NCBI RefSeq assembly: GCF_022288725.1
Contig: NZ_JAKNTA010000006.1
Span: forward strand, 3,278 to 67,277
Direction of reading: 5' to 3'
Source: Kitasatospora sp. A2-31
GTDB taxonomy: Bacteria > Actinomycetota > Actinomycetes > Streptomycetales > Streptomycetaceae
DNA: 64,000 bases
How positions within the stretch are numbered: the stretch's first letter is position 1; each line of letters begins with the position of its first letter. The notes under the pieces are model-generated. The model made no database searches and was not told the DNA's origin. It saw only the letters and a program-made list of their open reading frames with translations. The translations under genes were made by a program, and so were the position numbers. Positions 61,298 through 64,000 of this stretch are shown here, in pieces.

Positions 61298-62503
61298 GTG
61301 ACCGCCGTCGCCGCGGAGCCCTCCGCGCCCCTGCCCGCCCCCGACCCCGCCGTAGGGGCCGCCCCCGACGCTGCCGGCCGGGGCCGGCTCGTCCTCGCCC
61401 GCCTGCTCGCCGCCCGCTGGGCGGTGGCCGGCGCCGTCGTCGTCCTGCTGCTGTTCGTCCTCGCCTTCGGCGGCCAGTACCTCACCCCCTGGGACTACGC
61501 CACCCCCGACTACACCGCGCTGCGCCAACCGCCCTCCACCACGCACTGGTTCGGCACCAACGGGGTCGGCCAGGACGTCTTCGCGCAGACCGTCCGCGGA
61601 CTGCAGAAGTCGCTGGTGATCGGGCTGCTGGTGGCGTTGTTCTCGACCGTGCTGGCCTCGCTGTTCGGCGCCTGCGCCGGCTACTTCGGCGGCTGGACCG
61701 ACCGGATCCTGATGTTCGTGGTGGACCTCATGCTGGTCTTCCCCAGCTTCCTGGTCATCACCATCATCTCGCCCCGGCTGAAGGGCGCCGGCTGGCTCGC
61801 CTTCGTCCTGCTGCTGGCCCTCTTCAACTGGATGATCACCGCCCGGGTGGTCCGCTCGATGACCATCTCGCTGCGCGACCGCGAATTCGTCCGCGCGGCC
61901 CGGTTCATGGGCGTGCGGCCGCTGCGGATCATCACCCGGCACATCCTGCCGAACGTGGCGTCCTTCCTCATCATCGACGCCACCATCGCCGTCGGCGGCG
62001 CCGTGATGAGCGAGACCGCGCTCTCCTACTTCGGCTTCGGGGTGAAGGCGCCCGACGTCTCGCTCGGGACGCTGCTCGCCGCCGGCACCAACGACGCACC
62101 GGTCTTCCCGTGGCTGTTCTACTTCGCCGCCGGGTTGCTGGTGCTGTTCGTCCTGGCGGTCAACCTCATCGGGGACGGGCTGCGCGATGCCCTGGACCCC
62201 ACCGCCGACGCGGCCCGTAGCCGCCGCACCCGTCGGACCCGTCGCACCCATCGGACCCGTCGGACCCGTCGGACGCGTCGGACCGGGAAGCGGGAACTGC
62301 GGAGCGGCGCGGGCGACGCCGGTCCGGCGCGCGCCGCGCCGGCCGGAGCGACTGCTCCGGCCGCGGCGCCCGGATCAGCCGAGGCGACGGGGACGGCCGG
62401 AGCAGCCGAGGCGACGGAGACGGTCGGCTCAGCGGAGGCGACGGAGGCGGCCGGTTCGCCCGGCGTCGACCGTTCGGCCCGTAGGAAAGGTGACAGCCAG
62501 TGA
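61298..62503 (+). CDS. Peptide ABC transporter permease (DppC-type) with repeat-encoded tail
   Basis: A 401-residue permease. After a disordered Ala/Pro-rich start, six membrane helices run from about 45 to 300; HWFGTNGVGQDVFAQTVRGL near 84 and the EAA loop DREFVRAARFMGVRPLRIIT near 190 identify DppC/OppC. Normal proteins end near NLIGDGLRDALDP; here about 100 extra residues follow, first a run of Arg-Arg-Thr units encoded by a 9-bp repeat, then Ala/Gly/Thr/Glu-rich sequence. GGAGGAG is 6 nt before the GTG. The stop overlaps the ATPase start (GTGA). Confidence 0.88.
   Translation: MTAVAAEPSAPLPAPDPAVGAAPDAAGRGRLVLARLLAARWAVAGAVVVLLLFVLAFGGQYLTPWDYATPDYTALRQPPSTTHWFGTNGVGQDVFAQTVRGLQKSLVIGLLVALFSTVLASLFGACAGYFGGWTDRILMFVVDLMLVFPSFLVITIISPRLKGAGWLAFVLLLALFNWMITARVVRSMTISLRDREFVRAARFMGVRPLRIITRHILPNVASFLIIDATIAVGGAVMSETALSYFGFGVKAPDVSLGTLLAAGTNDAPVFPWLFYFAAGLLVLFVLAVNLIGDGLRDALDPTADAARSRRTRRTRRTHRTRRTRRTRRTGKRELRSGAGDAGPARAAPAGATAPAAAPGSAEATGTAGAAEATETVGSAEATEAAGSPGVDRSARRKGDSQ
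62221..62283 (+). repeat. 9-bp in-frame repeat (Arg-Arg-Thr) x7 in the permease tail
   Basis: Seven 9-bp units of CGTCGGACC and close variants encode RRT or HRT at the end of the DppC-type permease, directly after its conserved domain. Confidence 0.9.
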
Positions 62504-64000
62504 CGACCACCGTCGTGACCCCGCCGGCCACGGCCCCGCTGCTCGACGTCCGCGACCTGCGCGTCGACTTCGCGGGCCCGCGCGGCACCACCGTCCCCGC
62601 CGTCCGCGGCGTCGACCTCACCCTGCGGCGCGGCGAAACCCTGGGCATCGTCGGCGAGTCCGGCTCCGGGAAGTCCGTCACCGCGCTGTCCGTCCTGGGC
62701 CTGCTCCCCGGCACCGCCCGGGTGCGCGGTTCGGTCCGGCTGGACGGCCGCGAGCTGGTCGGCCTGCCCGGCCGCGAACTCGCCGCCGTCCGCGGCCGCC
62801 GGGTCGCCATGGTCTTCCAGGACCCGCTCTCCGCCTTCACCCCCGTCTACCGGATCGGCGACCAGATCGTCGAGGCACTGCGCGTCCACCAGTCGCTCGA
62901 CCGGACCGCCGCGCGCACCCGCGCCGCCGAACTGCTCGACCTGGTCGGCATCGCGGCGCCCGAGCGGGCGCTCGACAGCTTCCCGCACGAGTTCTCCGGC
63001 GGCATGCGCCAGCGCGCGATGATCGCCATGGCCATCGCCAACGACCCCGACATCCTGCTCGCCGACGAGCCCACCACCGCCCTGGACGTCACCATCCAGG
63101 CGCAGGTGCTGGACGTGCTGCGCACCGCCCAGCGGGAGACCGGCGCCGCGCTCGTCCTGGTCAGCCACGACCTCGGCGTCATCGCCGGGATGGCCGACCG
63201 CGTCGCGGTGATGTACGCGGGCCGGGTGGTCGAGACGGCCGGCGTGGAGGAGTTGTTCGCCGCACCCCGGCATCCGTACACGCTCGGGCTGATCGGCGCC
63301 GTACCGCGGCTGGACGGCCGGGGCGGAGCGCTCGTCCCGATCCCCGGCGTGCCGGCGCCGATGGCCGAGCTGCCGGCCGGCTGCCCGTTCGCGGCCCGCT
63401 GCCCGCTGGTGGAGGAGCGGTGCCGGACGGCCGAGCCCGCCCTCGCGGGCGGCGCGGAGCCCGGGAGTCCGGACGACGTCCCGGGGACGGAGGCCGTCGC
63501 GGGTTCGGGCGGGCCCGCAGGTTCGGGCGGGGTCGCGGGGACGGGCGGGGCCCGGGGGGCGGGCCGGCACCTGGCGGCGTGCGTCCGGGCCGGCGAGCTG
63601 GCCGAGCGGCGCCCCGCACCGAGCGAGGTCTACCCCGTGCCGCCGGTCCCGCCCGCCGCGGTCGCCGTGCCGCGCGAGGAGCGCGCGCCGGTGCTCGCCG
63701 TCACCGGCCTGACCAAGACCTTCCCGCTGCTCAAGGGCACCGTCTTCAAGCGCCGGATCGGCGAGATCCACGCGGTGGACGGCGTCGAGCTGGACATCCG
63801 GCAGGGCGAGACGCTCGGCCTGGTCGGCGAGTCCGGCTCGGGCAAGTCCACCACCCTGTTCGAGCTGCTGCGGCTGGCCGCCCCGGAGTCCGGCCGGATC
63901 GAACTGCTCGGGCAGGACACCGCCGCGCTCTCCCGGGCCGATGCCCACCGGATGCGCGCCCAGCTGCAGATCGTCTTCCAGGACCCGATGGCCAGCCTCG
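62500..64000 (+). CDS. Fused peptide-importer ATPase (DppD-DppF type), truncated by window end
   Basis: Reading from GTG 62500 the frame stays open to the last base, so the 3' end lies outside. The first nucleotide-binding domain is complete: Walker A GESGSGKS near 51, Q-loop VFQDPLSAF near 105, signature FSGGMRQRAMIAMA near 165, Walker B DILLADEPTTALD near 185, H-loop SHDLG near 222, and the cysteines CPFAARCP near 290 typical of Dpp/Opp ATPases. A Gly/Ala-rich linker joins a second domain starting EERAPVLAVTGLTKTFPLLK near 390 with GESGSGKST near 445 and VFQDP near the window edge. GAAAGG precedes the start. It powers the two permeases. Confidence 0.92.
   Translation, partial: MTTTVVTPPATAPLLDVRDLRVDFAGPRGTTVPAVRGVDLTLRRGETLGIVGESGSGKSVTALSVLGLLPGTARVRGSVRLDGRELVGLPGRELAAVRGRRVAMVFQDPLSAFTPVYRIGDQIVEALRVHQSLDRTAARTRAAELLDLVGIAAPERALDSFPHEFSGGMRQRAMIAMAIANDPDILLADEPTTALDVTIQAQVLDVLRTAQRETGAALVLVSHDLGVIAGMADRVAVMYAGRVVETAGVEELFAAPRHPYTLGLIGAVPRLDGRGGALVPIPGVPAPMAELPAGCPFAARCPLVEERCRTAEPALAGGAEPGSPDDVPGTEAVAGSGGPAGSGGVAGTGGARGAGRHLAACVRAGELAERRPAPSEVYPVPPVPPAAVAVPREERAPVLAVTGLTKTFPLLKGTVFKRRIGEIHAVDGVELDIRQGETLGLVGESGSGKSTTLFELLRLAAPESGRIELLGQDTAALSRADAHRMRAQLQIVFQDPMASL

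Overview
The window is high-GC actinobacterial chromosome with very strong G/C bias at third codon positions, and it belongs to a member of the Streptomycetaceae (Streptomyces or a close relative such as Kitasatospora). The strongest markers are an AdpA-type master regulator carrying the bldA-dependent TTA codon followed directly by oligoribonuclease, the accR-accD1-accA1-hmgL-acdH leucine/short-chain acyl-CoA cluster with GTTAA-N6-TTAAC operators, a DasR-type operator in front of a chitinase, and many secreted hydrolases. The genus cannot be fixed from the sequence alone. No phage, integrase, IS element or CRISPR array was seen.

Layout. 1-4.9 kb: APC permease, a hypothetical protein, a NUDIX hydrolase and an ATP-grasp protein. 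4.9-9.1 kb: one very long fused ABC exporter. 9.4-16.8 kb: AccR repressor divergent from methylcrotonyl-CoA carboxylase (beta, alpha), HMG-CoA lyase and acyl-CoA dehydrogenase, together a leucine/isovalerate degradation unit. 17-20.6 kb: universal stress protein, HAD phosphatase, GNAT acetyltransferase. 21-24.4 kb: adpA, ornA, tRNA-His and a strong terminator. 24.6-30.8 kb: hotdog-fold protein, a cell-surface protein, a GNAT remnant, a spermidine-synthase-like protein, a small hypothetical, an HTH/TPR regulator and a histidine phosphatase. 31.2-35.7 kb: a three-gene overlapping operon encoding a RecB/Cas4-type nuclease, an unknown partner and a UPF1-like SF1 helicase. This is the most promising candidate for an undescribed system in the window.

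36-43.8 kb: two small hypotheticals, two near-identical tRNA-Lys(CTT) loci flanking pgi, a CPA1 antiporter and a quinone-oxidoreductase-like gene with a MerR/SoxR-type promoter, then hemC and a MerR regulator. 44-57.7 kb: secreted and degradative functions: GH18 chitinase, tricorn-like protease, an MdcG-like protein that has lost its catalytic aspartates, phospholipase C, a pentapeptide-repeat protein, two tandem snapalysins with a divergent LysR regulator, and an LtrA-like membrane protein. 58.3-64 kb: an oligopeptide/dipeptide ABC importer (lipoprotein divergent from two permeases and a fused double ATPase that runs off the end).

Recurring themes are short tandem repeats, mostly with periods divisible by three, that encode low-complexity linkers or tails (several with a 15-bp unit), and genes whose -10-like hexamer lies only 6-8 nt before the start codon, suggesting leaderless transcripts. 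All assignments come from reading the sequence and recalled family knowledge; no database search was run.
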